A DNA stretch of 63,226 nucleotides from an uncultured Lachnospiraceae bacterium (GTDB lineage Bacteria > Bacillota > Clostridia > Lachnospirales > Lachnospiraceae), in assembly GCA_949878435.1 (NCBI GenBank), contig CATLAK010000020.1, forward strand, positions 1 through 63,226, written 5' to 3'. Every line of letters begins with the position of its first letter. Within the stretch, counting starts at the first letter, position 1. Below, in pieces: positions 26,071-35,696 of the stretch. The notes under the pieces were generated by a model. That model saw only the letters and a program-made list of their open reading frames with translations. It had not been told where the DNA came from and made no database searches. The translations under genes and the position numbers were made by a program.

Positions 26071-26820
26071 ATGGCAAGAAGAAAAATCGTAGCCGGCAAC
26101 TGGAAGATGAATATGACTCCCAGCCAGGCAGTGGCTTTATGTGAAGAATTAAAGGATCTGGTTAAATCCGACGATGTAGACGTTGTTTACTGCGTTCCTG
26201 CAATCGACATCGTTCCCGTAGTAGAAGCAGTAAAAGGAACCAATGTTGCGGTTGGCGCAGAGAATATGTACTTTGAAGAGAAGGGCGCTTATACCGGAGA
26301 AATTGCAGCTCCCATGTTGGTAGATGCAGGCGTTAAATATGTTATCATCGGTCATTCCGAGAGACGTGATTATTTTAAAGAGGATGACGCTCTTTTAAAC
26401 AAGAAAGTAAAGAAAGCCTTCGAGGCAGGACTTACTCCCATCCTTTGCTGCGGCGAGACCTTAGAGCAGAGGGAAATGGGCATCACCCTTGACTGGATTC
26501 GTATGCAGATTAAGTCTGATTTAGTAGATATCACAGCAGACCAGGTTGCTTCCATGGTAATCGCTTACGAGCCAATCTGGGCAATCGGGACTGGCAAGAC
26601 AGCTACCACCGAGCAGGCGCAGGAAGTATGTAAGGCAATCCGTGACTGTATCGCAGAAGTTTACGATGCAGCCACAGCAGATGCAGTCCGCATTCAGTAC
26701 GGCGGTTCTGTAAATGCAGGCAATGCAGCGGAATTGTTCGCACAGCCCGACATCGACGGCGGTCTGGTAGGCGGCGCGTCCCTTAAGGCTGATTTCGGCA
26801 AAATCGTAAATTACAAATAA
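26071..26820 (+). CDS. tpiA: Triosephosphate isomerase
   Basis: 249-residue TIM barrel. Substrate residues are in AGNWKMNM, catalytic His is in [11 protein letters not shown], catalytic Glu is in [12 protein letters not shown], and the phosphate loop is GGSVNAGNA and GGLVGGASL. It interconverts dihydroxyacetone phosphate and glyceraldehyde 3-phosphate. It lies 20 bases after pgk. In related genomes gpmI often follows directly; here about 9 kb of other genes separates them. Confidence 0.98.
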   Translation: MARRKIVAGNWKMNMTPSQAVALCEELKDLVKSDDVDVVYCVPAIDIVPVVEAVKGTNVAVGAENMYFEEKGAYTGEIAAPMLVDAGVKYVIIGHSERRDYFKEDDALLNKKVKKAFEAGLTPILCCGETLEQREMGITLDWIRMQIKSDLVDITADQVASMVIAYEPIWAIGTGKTATTEQAQEVCKAIRDCIAEVYDAATADAVRIQYGGSVNAGNAAELFAQPDIDGGLVGGASLKADFGKIVNYK

Positions 26821-26872
26821 AACGGTTGAAAATTTGGATACAGAGTTGTATAGTAAATAATACACATTTGAT

Positions 26873-26907
26873 GAAATCAGCAGTGGTGTTATGCCGCTGC
26901 TGATTTC
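26873..26907 (+). terminator. Hairpin after tpiA (repeated CAGCAG type)
   Basis: GAAATCAGCAG pairs with CTGCTGATTTC, with extra pairing inside the loop. It sits 30 bases before the glycosyltransferase start and is nearly the same as the hairpin at 40999-41030. There is no clear U-run, so termination is uncertain. Confidence 0.5.
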
Positions 26908-26936
26908 CATGCTGAAAGAGAGCAAGGAGAATCTTC

Positions 26937-27902
26937 ATGGAAAATGTTTTATATCTGGTGATCCCCTGTTACAATGAGGAGGAGGTCTTGCCTGAAACAT
27001 CCGCACGTCTTCAAAAAAAAATGACGGATTTGATTGAGAAAAAAAAGATCGATCAAAAAAGCCGCATTATTTTTGTAAATGATGGTTCAAAAGATAAAAC
27101 ATGGAAACTGATTGAAGAGCTTCACCGGAAAGATAAGATTTTTGGCGGCATCAATTTAAGCATAAACAGAGGGCATCAAAATGCACTTCTGGCAGGACTT
27201 ATGACGGTGAAGGAGCATGCAGACATGGTGATTTCCATGGATGCAGACTTGCAGGATGATATCAATGCAATTGATGAAATGATAGATAAATATCTTTGCG
27301 GAACGGATATTGTGTATGGTGTGCGCAGCAGCCGGCAGAAGGACACCTTTTTTAAGAAAGTTACCGCGGAAGGTTTTTATAAGCTGATGAACGGAATGGG
27401 AGCAAACACGGTATTCAACCATGCAGACTACCGGCTTATGAGCAGGCGTGCCCTGGAAGGGCTGGCACAGTATGGCGAAGTGAACCTGTTCCTTAGAGGC
27501 ATTGTGCCCATGATTGGTTACACTACAGACGTGGTTTATTACGAACGGGGAGAGCGTTTCGCGGGAGAAAGCAAATATCCATTAGGAAAAATGTTGTCTT
27601 TTGCGGTGGAGGGCGTGACATCTTTAAGCACAAAGCCGATCAGAATGATAACGGGGCTTGGATTTCTTATTTTTATTGTCAGTATCGGTATGCTGATTTA
27701 CAGCTTAGTCCGCCACTTTACGGGGGCAACGATCGTGGGCTGGACCACGCTTATGGTTTCGGTGTGGGCAATCGGAGGATTGATCCTGCTTTCCCTTGGC
27801 GTGGTGGGGGAATATATCGGAAAAATCTACTTGGAGACGAAAGCGCGTCCAAGGTTTATCATAGAGCAGTTTTTAAACGATGAAAAAGAAGAAATGGAGT
27901 AA
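26937..27902 (+). CDS. Family 2 polyprenyl-phosphate glycosyltransferase (GtrB/DPM1-like)
   Basis: 321-residue enzyme. The cytosolic GT2 domain has VIPCYNEEEVLPET, the DxD region SMDADLQDD near residue 103, and the RxMSRRAL-type segment (DYRLMSRRALEGL). Two membrane helices at the C-terminus (about 233-255 and 265-290) anchor it. Proteins of this layout transfer a hexose from a nucleotide sugar to undecaprenyl or dolichyl phosphate on the inner face. It is therefore a good candidate for the donor-making step feeding the GT-C and PMT enzymes downstream. The sugar is not known; mannose or glucose is likely from the family. Confidence 0.9.
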   Translation: MENVLYLVIPCYNEEEVLPETSARLQKKMTDLIEKKKIDQKSRIIFVNDGSKDKTWKLIEELHRKDKIFGGINLSINRGHQNALLAGLMTVKEHADMVISMDADLQDDINAIDEMIDKYLCGTDIVYGVRSSRQKDTFFKKVTAEGFYKLMNGMGANTVFNHADYRLMSRRALEGLAQYGEVNLFLRGIVPMIGYTTDVVYYERGERFAGESKYPLGKMLSFAVEGVTSLSTKPIRMITGLGFLIFIVSIGMLIYSLVRHFTGATIVGWTTLMVSVWAIGGLILLSLGVVGEYIGKIYLETKARPRFIIEQFLNDEKEEME

Positions 27903-27907
27903 AAAAA

Positions 27908-29500
27908 TTGGAAGAGAGAAAAGAAGAACTTGAAAGCAAATTGAGATACAGTGATTCCGGAATCCACCCGGATATCTTAAAAGCAGTGGAGGAGATGGGG
28001 TTCGAAACCATGACGCCCATTCAGGAGCAGGCGATACCGGTACTGCTTGAGGGAAAGGATATCATCGGACAGGCGCAGACGGGGACCGGGAAGACGGCGG
28101 CGTTTGCCATACCCATGATCCAGAGAGTGGATCCTCAGTTGAAAAAGCCCCAGGGGATTATTTTATGTCCCACAAGAGAGCTGGCAATGCAGGCGGCGGA
28201 AGAAATACGCAAGCTCACGAAGTATAGGAGCGGCATCAAAGTATTGCCGGTTTACGGCGGTCAGGACATCGGAAGACAGATCAGGGCGCTGAGCCAGGGG
28301 GTACAGATCATCGTGGGCACGCCCGGGCGTGTCATGGATCATTTGAGGAGGCATACGATTAAAACCGCTCAAATTAAGATGATCGTGCTGGATGAAGCGG
28401 ATGAGATGTTGAATATGGGATTCCGCGAAGACATTGAGACGGTATTGGAGGATATGCCGAAGGAACATCAGATGGCGCTGTTTTCTGCGACCATGCCTCA
28501 GGCGATTTTAGACATCACGGGAACCTATCAGAATAATGCGGTCTATATCAAGGTGACGCCCAAGGAAATCACGGTCTCTGCCATTAAGCAGGCGTATTAT
28601 CGGGTAGCCAAAAAGGATAAAGCAGAGGCGATGATCCGTCTGATCGATTACTATCAGCCGGCAAGAAGCCTTGTCTTTTGTAATACAAAGCGGATGGTAG
28701 ATGAAATCACCGGCATATTAAAGGAGAGAGGATACGAGGCGGAAGGGCTTCACGGCGATCTGTCCCAGAATCAGAGAGACACGGTCATGAACCTGTTCAG
28801 AAATGGAAGATGTGCCATTTTGATTGCCACGGATGTGGCGGCAAGGGGGATTGACGTAAGCGGAGTGGACGCGGTATTTAACTATGATGTGCCGGAAGAT
28901 ATTGAATACTATGTGCACAGAATCGGGCGTACCGGAAGAGCAGGCAGAAAGGGAAGATCTTTTACCCTGATATCGGGAAGGGAAATCTTTAAGATACGGG
29001 ACATCGAACGAATCTGCCACACTACAATACGGGAGCGGAAGATACCTACTCCGGCGGATATTACAAGAGTGAAGTCGGGCAAGCTCTTTGCAGAGGCGAT
29101 GGAGGTCATGGAGCAGAAAGATCTGTCACAGGTACGTGAGTCTATCAGGCATGCGGCGGAAGAAAACGGGTTTTCCGTGCTGGATCTTGCCGCAGCGTTC
29201 ATGCAGATGAATATGGGCGATGAACCGGAAGAGATAAAGGAAGAAAAGCCTTATGCCGAAAGAAGCAGAAGATCGGGAAGAGGCGACAGAAACGGAAGAA
29301 ACGACAGGAGCGGAAGAGGCGCAAGAGGAGGAAGAAGCAGAGCGGATAAAGCTGGCAGAGGTGAAAAAACGTTCAGAAATGAAAAATCCGCAAGAGGCGA
29401 GAGAAGCGGCAGAAAAGAGAAAACAGACCGGAATACAAAAGGGGTAAAGGGCGAAAAAGGGTTTTTGTCGAAAAGAAATAAGAATGATTCAAGATGGTAA
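27908..29500 (+). CDS. DEAD-box RNA helicase (CshA/DeaD type)
   Basis: 530-residue ATP-dependent RNA helicase. It has the Q motif FETMTPIQEQAIP, Walker A AQTGTGKTAA, PTRELA, the DEAD box VLDEADEM, SAT (LFSATMPQ) and HRIGRTGRAGR. The C-terminal ~80 residues are a basic, Arg/Gly/Lys-rich, disordered tail, probably for RNA binding. It uses a TTG start at 27908, 5 bases after the glycosyltransferase stop, with GGAG upstream. Such helicases act in RNA decay, ribosome assembly and cold adaptation. Its place among glycosylation genes does not suggest a special role. Confidence 0.94.
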   Translation: MEERKEELESKLRYSDSGIHPDILKAVEEMGFETMTPIQEQAIPVLLEGKDIIGQAQTGTGKTAAFAIPMIQRVDPQLKKPQGIILCPTRELAMQAAEEIRKLTKYRSGIKVLPVYGGQDIGRQIRALSQGVQIIVGTPGRVMDHLRRHTIKTAQIKMIVLDEADEMLNMGFREDIETVLEDMPKEHQMALFSATMPQAILDITGTYQNNAVYIKVTPKEITVSAIKQAYYRVAKKDKAEAMIRLIDYYQPARSLVFCNTKRMVDEITGILKERGYEAEGLHGDLSQNQRDTVMNLFRNGRCAILIATDVAARGIDVSGVDAVFNYDVPEDIEYYVHRIGRTGRAGRKGRSFTLISGREIFKIRDIERICHTTIRERKIPTPADITRVKSGKLFAEAMEVMEQKDLSQVRESIRHAAEENGFSVLDLAAAFMQMNMGDEPEEIKEEKPYAERSRRSGRGDRNGRNDRSGRGARGGRSRADKAGRGEKTFRNEKSARGERSGRKEKTDRNTKGVKGEKGFLSKRNKNDSRW

Positions 29501-29514
29501 GTTGAGGTTTTAGG

Positions 29515-30846
29515 ATGGCGGAAAAAGACGTTAAAAGGAAGAAAGCACCCTATACGGCAAGAGAAAAGAGAAAAAAACGAAGAAAAAGAGCCGTTCTGGC
29601 AGGCAGGCTCGCGGCAGCGGCCTTTATCGCGGCAGGTCTGGCGGGAGCAGGCTTCTTGATCTGGAATCTTTCCCCCGAGATCAAGATTGCAAAGCAGCTT
29701 GAGGCGGCAGGGGAATATGTGCAGACCCAGGATTTTGAGGAGGCAATCGCCTCCTGTGAACAAGCGCTGGAAATCGATTCTAAATCTGTTAAGGCGTACA
29801 GAGCCATGGCAGGTGTTTACCTGACCCAGAAGGATTGGGAATCGGCGGAACAGGTGCTCTACAGAGGCTGGGAGACGACCCAGGATGAAAGTCTGCTGCA
29901 GGAATACTGCGTACACTTACTAAATGATGCTGTTGCGGATATCAATGCACAGAACTGCACCATGCAGACCCTTTTAAAGTGTGTGATGGCAATTGAGAAG
30001 GATCAGGTGAATGAGGAAGGTTATAAACTTCTGGATGCCTGTTATGCACGGTTGTTTGCACCGGAGATGGAAGGGATGTTCTGCGAGGAGGAAGCGGGCG
30101 GCGCATGCAGCTTTGATGCGTATCTGGAGATTATGAACCGAATGCTTGCGGTTTACGATGCAAATCCAGTGGAGGAACTAAAGGCGGAAATCGTGAAATT
30201 TGCAGTGCCGGGCAATACGATCCTATGGCTGGATGTGAGGCATATCGCCGATTATCAGGAGTTTCTTGCACGGGTAGATGCAATAGATGGGGAAGGAAGG
30301 CTTGCCGGTCTTAAGGCTTGTATCGAAAAGGCTGCATGGGTGCAGGAGATTTTTGCACCTGCGTTCGGCATTTTTGAGTCTGGTACGTTTGCTCCCATCA
30401 AGGAGTTTATGCAGTCACAGGACTATATTTCCATCAGGGATCAGTTTATTGATGGAACCATGGAATATTGGGACGGAGAGACCTATATACCTGTAAGCAG
30501 GGAAAGGATGAAACTGATGCAGGAAGAAGGGCAGTGGAAATTTGCCTTTGCAGATTTTGAGGATTGCCCGCAAAGCGCCGGTGTGATCAAGGTCTGGGGA
30601 GCAAAGCAGGAGGACGCCGGTGTGCAGAGACTATGCATATCCTATGAACCGGCATCGGAAAGCGGAGAATATTATCCCCACACGACCTATGAATTTGTTT
30701 ACCTTTACAGCAATGTAAAGATTGGCGGTGAATATGTGCCTCAGATGAATTATCGCTTTGAGACAAGGATCTCTGCGCCGGAGGGGACTACTTCCCAGCT
30801 GATCGGCGACTGGGGCGGGGAACATGAATGGACGGCAGAATACTGA
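29515..30846 (+). CDS. Membrane-anchored TPR-containing protein of unknown function
   Basis: 443 residues. A very basic cytosolic N-terminus (residues 1-28, many Lys/Arg) is followed by one membrane helix (about 29-50). The rest is probably extracellular. Residues 55-130 read as two or three tetratricopeptide-like repeats (AIASCEQALEIDSKSVKAYRAMAGVY; WESAEQVLYRGWE). The long remaining part has no domain I recognise. It may act as an assembly or scaffold protein at the membrane. It follows the helicase by 14 bases and precedes a cation transporter, so it is part of one transcription unit. Confidence 0.75.
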   Translation: MAEKDVKRKKAPYTAREKRKKRRKRAVLAGRLAAAAFIAAGLAGAGFLIWNLSPEIKIAKQLEAAGEYVQTQDFEEAIASCEQALEIDSKSVKAYRAMAGVYLTQKDWESAEQVLYRGWETTQDESLLQEYCVHLLNDAVADINAQNCTMQTLLKCVMAIEKDQVNEEGYKLLDACYARLFAPEMEGMFCEEEAGGACSFDAYLEIMNRMLAVYDANPVEELKAEIVKFAVPGNTILWLDVRHIADYQEFLARVDAIDGEGRLAGLKACIEKAAWVQEIFAPAFGIFESGTFAPIKEFMQSQDYISIRDQFIDGTMEYWDGETYIPVSRERMKLMQEEGQWKFAFADFEDCPQSAGVIKVWGAKQEDAGVQRLCISYEPASESGEYYPHTTYEFVYLYSNVKIGGEYVPQMNYRFETRISAPEGTTSQLIGDWGGEHEWTAEY

Positions 30847-30874
30847 TGGAAAAGGGGTTCATTAGGTAAGAAAT

Positions 30875-32047
30875 ATGATAGCGATCTTATCAAAATTATT
30901 GATCAAAGATTATACCAATACGTCGGATAGCAGAGTGCGTCAATTGTATGGCATGCTCTGCGGCGGGGTTGGAATTGTTTTGAATGTGTTTTTGTTTTTG
31001 ATGAAATTTATTGCAGGGCAGCTCTCAGGTTCTATCGCCATAACGGCGGATGCGTTTAACAACCTTTCAGATGCAGGCTCATCCATTATCACCCTGGTTG
31101 GATTTAAGATGGCAGGTCAGAAACCGGATAGTCAGCACCCTTTTGGGCATGGCAGAATCGAATACGTGTCCGGACTGTTGGTGTCGGTCATCATCCTCCT
31201 TATGGGGGTGGAGCTGTTAAAGTCTTCTTTTGCTAAAATATTGCACCCGGAGGCGGTGGATGCCAGCCCGCTGGTGCTGCTGATTTTGGTGGTGTCTATC
31301 TGTGTGAAATTATATATGTTCTTATACAACAGGCAGGTGAGCAAAAAAATCGACAGCGCAGCCATGATGGCGACGGCGAAAGACAGTATCAGCGACAGCG
31401 TCTCCACAATCGTGGTTTTACTTACCACGCTGCTGGCTTATTTTTCGGATATTCAGGCGGATGGATGGTGCGGTATTTTAGTGGCTTTGTTCGTCATCTG
31501 GACGGGAATAGGCGCCATGAAAGATACGGTGGGTCCCCTTCTGGGGCAGCCGCCGGAAGCGGAATTTGTCAAACATATTGAAGAAATCATCATGGAATAT
31601 GAGAAGCAGGGCGTGCTTGGACTGCATGATCTGGTGGTACATAATTATGGACCAGGAAGGGTAATGCTTTCGGTCCATGTGGAAGTGCCTTCCACAGGGG
31701 ATATTTTAGTTTTGCACGATATGATCGATGTGATCGAGCACCGTCTGGCCAATGAACTCAATTGCAGCGCTGTGATTCATATGGATCCGGTGTGTCTGGA
31801 TGATGAACTGACCAATCGCATCAGGCACAAGGTGGAGGAGATTGTGATGGGAATGGAAGGAGACGTAAAGTTCCACGACTTTCGCATTGTCCATGGTCCT
31901 ACCCACACCAATCTGATTTTTGATGTGGTGGTGCCTTTTGATTATAGAATGACGGATGAGGAAGTGGTATCTCATATCAAAGAACAGGTGGAGCAGTTAG
32001 GCGAAAATTATTTTGCCGTGATCGATGTGGATAAGGCTTATGTATAA
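30875..32047 (+). CDS. Cation diffusion facilitator (CDF) transporter
   Basis: 390-residue metal exporter. Six membrane helices include SGSIAITADAFNNLSDAGSS in helix 2 and DSISDSVST in helix 5, which carry the metal-site Asp residues, and HPFGHGRIEY in the loop. A cytosolic C-terminal domain of ~190 residues holds two ferredoxin-like copies (HVEVPSTGDILVLHDMID and FDVVVPFDYRMTDEE), longer than the single one usual in the family. It moves zinc, iron or manganese out in exchange for protons. Its stop overlaps the start of the next gene by 8 bases. Confidence 0.93.
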   Translation: MIAILSKLLIKDYTNTSDSRVRQLYGMLCGGVGIVLNVFLFLMKFIAGQLSGSIAITADAFNNLSDAGSSIITLVGFKMAGQKPDSQHPFGHGRIEYVSGLLVSVIILLMGVELLKSSFAKILHPEAVDASPLVLLILVVSICVKLYMFLYNRQVSKKIDSAAMMATAKDSISDSVSTIVVLLTTLLAYFSDIQADGWCGILVALFVIWTGIGAMKDTVGPLLGQPPEAEFVKHIEEIIMEYEKQGVLGLHDLVVHNYGPGRVMLSVHVEVPSTGDILVLHDMIDVIEHRLANELNCSAVIHMDPVCLDDELTNRIRHKVEEIVMGMEGDVKFHDFRIVHGPTHTNLIFDVVVPFDYRMTDEEVVSHIKEQVEQLGENYFAVIDVDKAYV

Positions 32048-35000
32048 TAAAAAGTTTCATTGGTATTTTATATTCAGTATTGTTGAGTTGATATTTCTGC
32101 TTCTTTTCAGTATACATATTATGTTGAAAGGCGATTTCCTATATGATTTTCATGATTATGGGACGGACCGTTCAGATGGAATGGTCAAAATCTGTACAGA
32201 AGGAATCGCCGTCCCGAAGGGAATCTACCAGATAACGGTCTACTATGAAAAGAAAAGAGGCAACGGGCAGTGCTATGCCCAGGCGAGTGAGAAGGGGGTG
32301 CACAGCCTGTACTCCGACCATGTAAAACTCTCTTATCTGCAGTCTGAAAGAAGCTTTGATATTTATGTCAATGATGCGGTGGACGATCTGCGCCTTGTGG
32401 TGGAGCCGGAAGAAAACGGCAGCTTTGTGATCAGCCGGATTCACATGGAAACGGCAGCAAATGCAAAAGCGTATCAGATCTTTTGCATGGCGCTTAAGCT
32501 CCTTTTAGTAAATGCTTTTGCCGCCGTCCTTTACTACAGAGATAGGAAAGGGAAGCGACCGGCGGAAGTGATTTGTCTGTTTGCCATTGGAATGGCGGCA
32601 AGTGTCGGGCTTATGGAAGAATATATTCTGTTCGGACATGATTTGATGTTCCATCTGCTCAGGATAGAAGGATTAAAAGACGGACTGTTAGCGGGAGGAT
32701 TTCCTGTGAGAATGCAGCCCGGGTGGTTTAATGGCTGGGGGTATCCGGTTTCCATCATGTATGGAGATCAGATGCTGTATTTCCCGGCGATTTTGCGTCT
32801 TTTGGGTGTAAATGTACAGAACGCCTATAAGTGTTATATTGCCGCCATAAATTTTGCCACGGCGGCGGTGGCATACTATGCCTTTTTGAAGATATCGGGG
32901 GATAAAAAGACGGCGCTGCTTGGAAGCTGTCTGTATACGCTCTCGCCCTATCGGTTAAGCTGCATTTACGTGCGCGCAGCGCTGGGAGAGTATTCCGCAA
33001 TGGTGTTTTTACCGCTGGTGATTTTGTGCTTCTGGTATGCGCTTGAGGCGAAGGAGGAAGAAAAAATCACCGGGGATAAACTGGCAGTGTCTGTCATAGG
33101 ATTTACCGGTCTGATTCAGACCCATGTGCTGACCTGCTTCCTGACAGCGTTTATGATCCTTCTCCTTTGTATGGTTTCTTATAAAAAAATTTTTAGGAAA
33201 AATGTGCTGCTTTATCTCTCCCAGACCGCTTTGCTTACGCTGCTTATAAATCTCTGGTTCATCGTTCCCTTTTTGCAGTATATGGGAGAGGATTTCGTGG
33301 TTACAGCCAAGGCGGAGATGACGCCTGCTTTTCAGCGGTGGGGGGCAAACTTTGCAGAGCTTTTCGCAGTCTACTGGAATGGGACTTTAAATTCTGCATG
33401 GGGAGAGATTGCCTCTATTTCCCAGAAGTTCCCTAAGCCTGTTGGAACGGCATATCTTCTGGCACTGGCAGGGGCAGTGTGCCTGTATGCCGGGGGCAGG
33501 GCGAAGGAACAGGAAAAGAGAATCTTTTTGTGTACCGGCTTTTTTCTTCTTTCTGTTTTTATGGCGTCCACCGCTTTTCCCTATTATGCCATAAACAAGA
33601 TTCTGCCGGTGCTGGGGCGCCTTTTCCTTCATATACAGTTTCCTTATCGATTTCTTGCGATGGCGGCGCTTTTCGGAAGTGTGCTGGCAGTCTTTTTTGT
33701 AAGGGGCGTATCGGATACTTATGGAAAAAGGGCAGCGGTGGGAGTGATGGCGCTTCTCGGGCTGGTGAGTATCTGGCAGGGAACACAGCTGATTTACAGC
33801 ACGCTTTACAGAGGAGACTATTTTGTCCTATATGATATTGCAGGGCTGGATAACAATGCAGTCCAAACAGGGGAATATCTCTATGAAGATACATGGGCGC
33901 CGGCGGCGGAAGGACAGCAGGAGCCTGTAGCGGACGGGGCTGTCATTGAAGGGTTCTATAAGCAGTATTGCCAAGTGAATGTAACCTGCAAAAGTAAGAG
34001 AGCGGATGCTTACGTAGATTTGCCGCTGTTTTACTATATTGGATATGAGGCGCGGGATCTGGCGACAAACGAAAGAATGGAACTGGTCAGAAGCGAGGAT
34101 AATAACAGGATAAGAGTGATGCTTCCGACGGGATATGAGGGGACATTTACGGTGCGCTTTAAGGAACTTTTGGGATGGAAGATCGCGAAGCTGATATCTC
34201 TATTGACGCTTTTATTTTTGTTTTTTTGGTGGATCAAAGATAAGAGGCGAAAGGGGGACGGCGGACGGTTGATGCAAAAGGCAAAGGGTTCCACACTTTT
34301 TTGGAGCGGGCTTGTTGCCTTTATTGTGTTTGGGATTCTTCTGGTGCTGAATTTTCACGCAGATTATACTTCGGACGATTTTAAATATCATTTCTTTTTT
34401 GATACCATGGGAACGCCCCATGAGGGGACCCACCGCATGGGGGTGTGGGAAGTGGTTCCCTCTATGATCAATCACTGGAAGCTGTGCAACGGGCGTGTTG
34501 TAGCCCACGGCGCGCTGCAGCTGGCGCTTATGCTGGGAAAGACAGGATTTAAAGTATTAAACGCGTTTATGTTCGTCTTACTTGGCGGTCTTGTTTATCT
34601 TCATGCTTCCTATGGCAAGAAGAAAAGTCCATTGCTCTTGGTTTTTATTTATATAGGACTTTGGTTCTTTCTTCCCCAGTTTGGCATGACGGTCATCTGG
34701 GCTTCTGGTGCGGCAAATTATTTGTGGAATACCGTCCTGATTCTGGCGGTCCTGCTCCCTTACCGCATGTATCTGATTAACCAGAAGGGAATGGAAAACA
34801 GTCTCCGTAATCTGCTGCTTATGGGAGTCTTAGGCATTCTTGCCGGATGTACCAACGAAAACAGCGGCGGCGCTATGGTTCTGCTTGGACTTATGTATAT
34901 CGGGCTATACTGTTATCACAAAATACCGGTTCCTAAATGGGCAGTTGGAGGAATGGCGGGAGGTGTTCTGGGGATTATCGTGCTGATTTCGGCGCCGGGA

Positions 35001-35612
35001 AATTACAGGATATCTTCCCGGACGGATTTTGCAGGACTGGTGGAAAGAGGGAAGCGGATCGCTGCGGTTTCAAAGCAGGAACTGGGGCTTTTTGCAGTAC
35101 TTTTCCTTATCCTGCTTCTGGTTTCTTATGTGTGCCGTAAAAGGATGGGGGAAAGGTCTTTTAGGATGCTGCCGCTTCTCTATGTGCTGGCGGGAACGGC
35201 ATCCATCTGTGTGCTTATATTTTCAGCCATGCAGCCGGAGCGAACCTGGTTCATCGGCACGGTGTTCTTTCTCATTGCGGCGGCATATTTGTATCAGGAT
35301 CTGATTCTGCTTTCGGGTACTGGCTCCGCCATAGGTGCGGTGGTACTCGTGCTCCTATTTGCATATTCCTTTCAGCGGGAATATCAAAAAATCGATGCAA
35401 CCTATGTCCAGGTGCGGGAGGGCGTGGAGCGGATTGAACAGGCGGTGCGAAACGGCGAGAGTTCTGTCACCATCCCTATGGTAACGCCTTCCGACAGTAA
35501 ATATGATGCCTACAATGGCACCAGTTATGTCAAGGAACCGGCGGATGACTGGATGAATGCGTGGATGGCACGTTATTATGGTCTGGAGGCAATTTATGGA
35601 ACAGAAAAGTAA
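32040..35612 (+). CDS. Giant membrane glycosyltransferase-like fusion (PTPS-related plus DUF6056-like)
   Basis: 1190 residues starting at the ATG that overlaps the CDF stop. It reads as two proteins in one chain. Part one (about 1-750): membrane helix 1; a ~110-residue extracytoplasmic beta-rich domain; then a polytopic core with FGHDLMFHLLRIEGLKDGL, QPGWFNGWGYPVSIMYG and YTLSPYRLSCIYVRAALGEY, as in 6-pyruvoyl-tetrahydropterin-synthase-related membrane proteins. It ends in a membrane helix plus a basic stretch (WWIKDKRRKGDGG). Part two (about 751-1190): another polytopic unit of the DUF6056 kind (NFHADYTSDDFKYHFF, SGAANYLWNTV, AGCTNENSGGAMVLLG). Both parts look like GT-C-fold enzymes or relatives. 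No internal stop was seen, so the fusion is in frame. The exact reaction is unknown. Confidence 0.75.
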   Translation: MYNKKFHWYFIFSIVELIFLLLFSIHIMLKGDFLYDFHDYGTDRSDGMVKICTEGIAVPKGIYQITVYYEKKRGNGQCYAQASEKGVHSLYSDHVKLSYLQSERSFDIYVNDAVDDLRLVVEPEENGSFVISRIHMETAANAKAYQIFCMALKLLLVNAFAAVLYYRDRKGKRPAEVICLFAIGMAASVGLMEEYILFGHDLMFHLLRIEGLKDGLLAGGFPVRMQPGWFNGWGYPVSIMYGDQMLYFPAILRLLGVNVQNAYKCYIAAINFATAAVAYYAFLKISGDKKTALLGSCLYTLSPYRLSCIYVRAALGEYSAMVFLPLVILCFWYALEAKEEEKITGDKLAVSVIGFTGLIQTHVLTCFLTAFMILLLCMVSYKKIFRKNVLLYLSQTALLTLLINLWFIVPFLQYMGEDFVVTAKAEMTPAFQRWGANFAELFAVYWNGTLNSAWGEIASISQKFPKPVGTAYLLALAGAVCLYAGGRAKEQEKRIFLCTGFFLLSVFMASTAFPYYAINKILPVLGRLFLHIQFPYRFLAMAALFGSVLAVFFVRGVSDTYGKRAAVGVMALLGLVSIWQGTQLIYSTLYRGDYFVLYDIAGLDNNAVQTGEYLYEDTWAPAAEGQQEPVADGAVIEGFYKQYCQVNVTCKSKRADAYVDLPLFYYIGYEARDLATNERMELVRSEDNNRIRVMLPTGYEGTFTVRFKELLGWKIAKLISLLTLLFLFFWWIKDKRRKGDGGRLMQKAKGSTLFWSGLVAFIVFGILLVLNFHADYTSDDFKYHFFFDTMGTPHEGTHRMGVWEVVPSMINHWKLCNGRVVAHGALQLALMLGKTGFKVLNAFMFVLLGGLVYLHASYGKKKSPLLLVFIYIGLWFFLPQFGMTVIWASGAANYLWNTVLILAVLLPYRMYLINQKGMENSLRNLLLMGVLGILAGCTNENSGGAMVLLGLMYIGLYCYHKIPVPKWAVGGMAGGVLGIIVLISAPGNYRISSRTDFAGLVERGKRIAAVSKQELGLFAVLFLILLLVSYVCRKRMGERSFRMLPLLYVLAGTASICVLIFSAMQPERTWFIGTVFFLIAAAYLYQDLILLSGTGSAIGAVVLVLLFAYSFQREYQKIDATYVQVREGVERIEQAVRNGESSVTIPMVTPSDSKYDAYNGTSYVKEPADDWMNAWMARYYGLEAIYGTEK

Positions 35613-35696
35613 ACCAGCATCTTGCATAGCCTATTTAAAACGTGTATAATTCGTAAGTGGTAAGATCGTTATGGAAATAACAAAAGGAGATTGACA

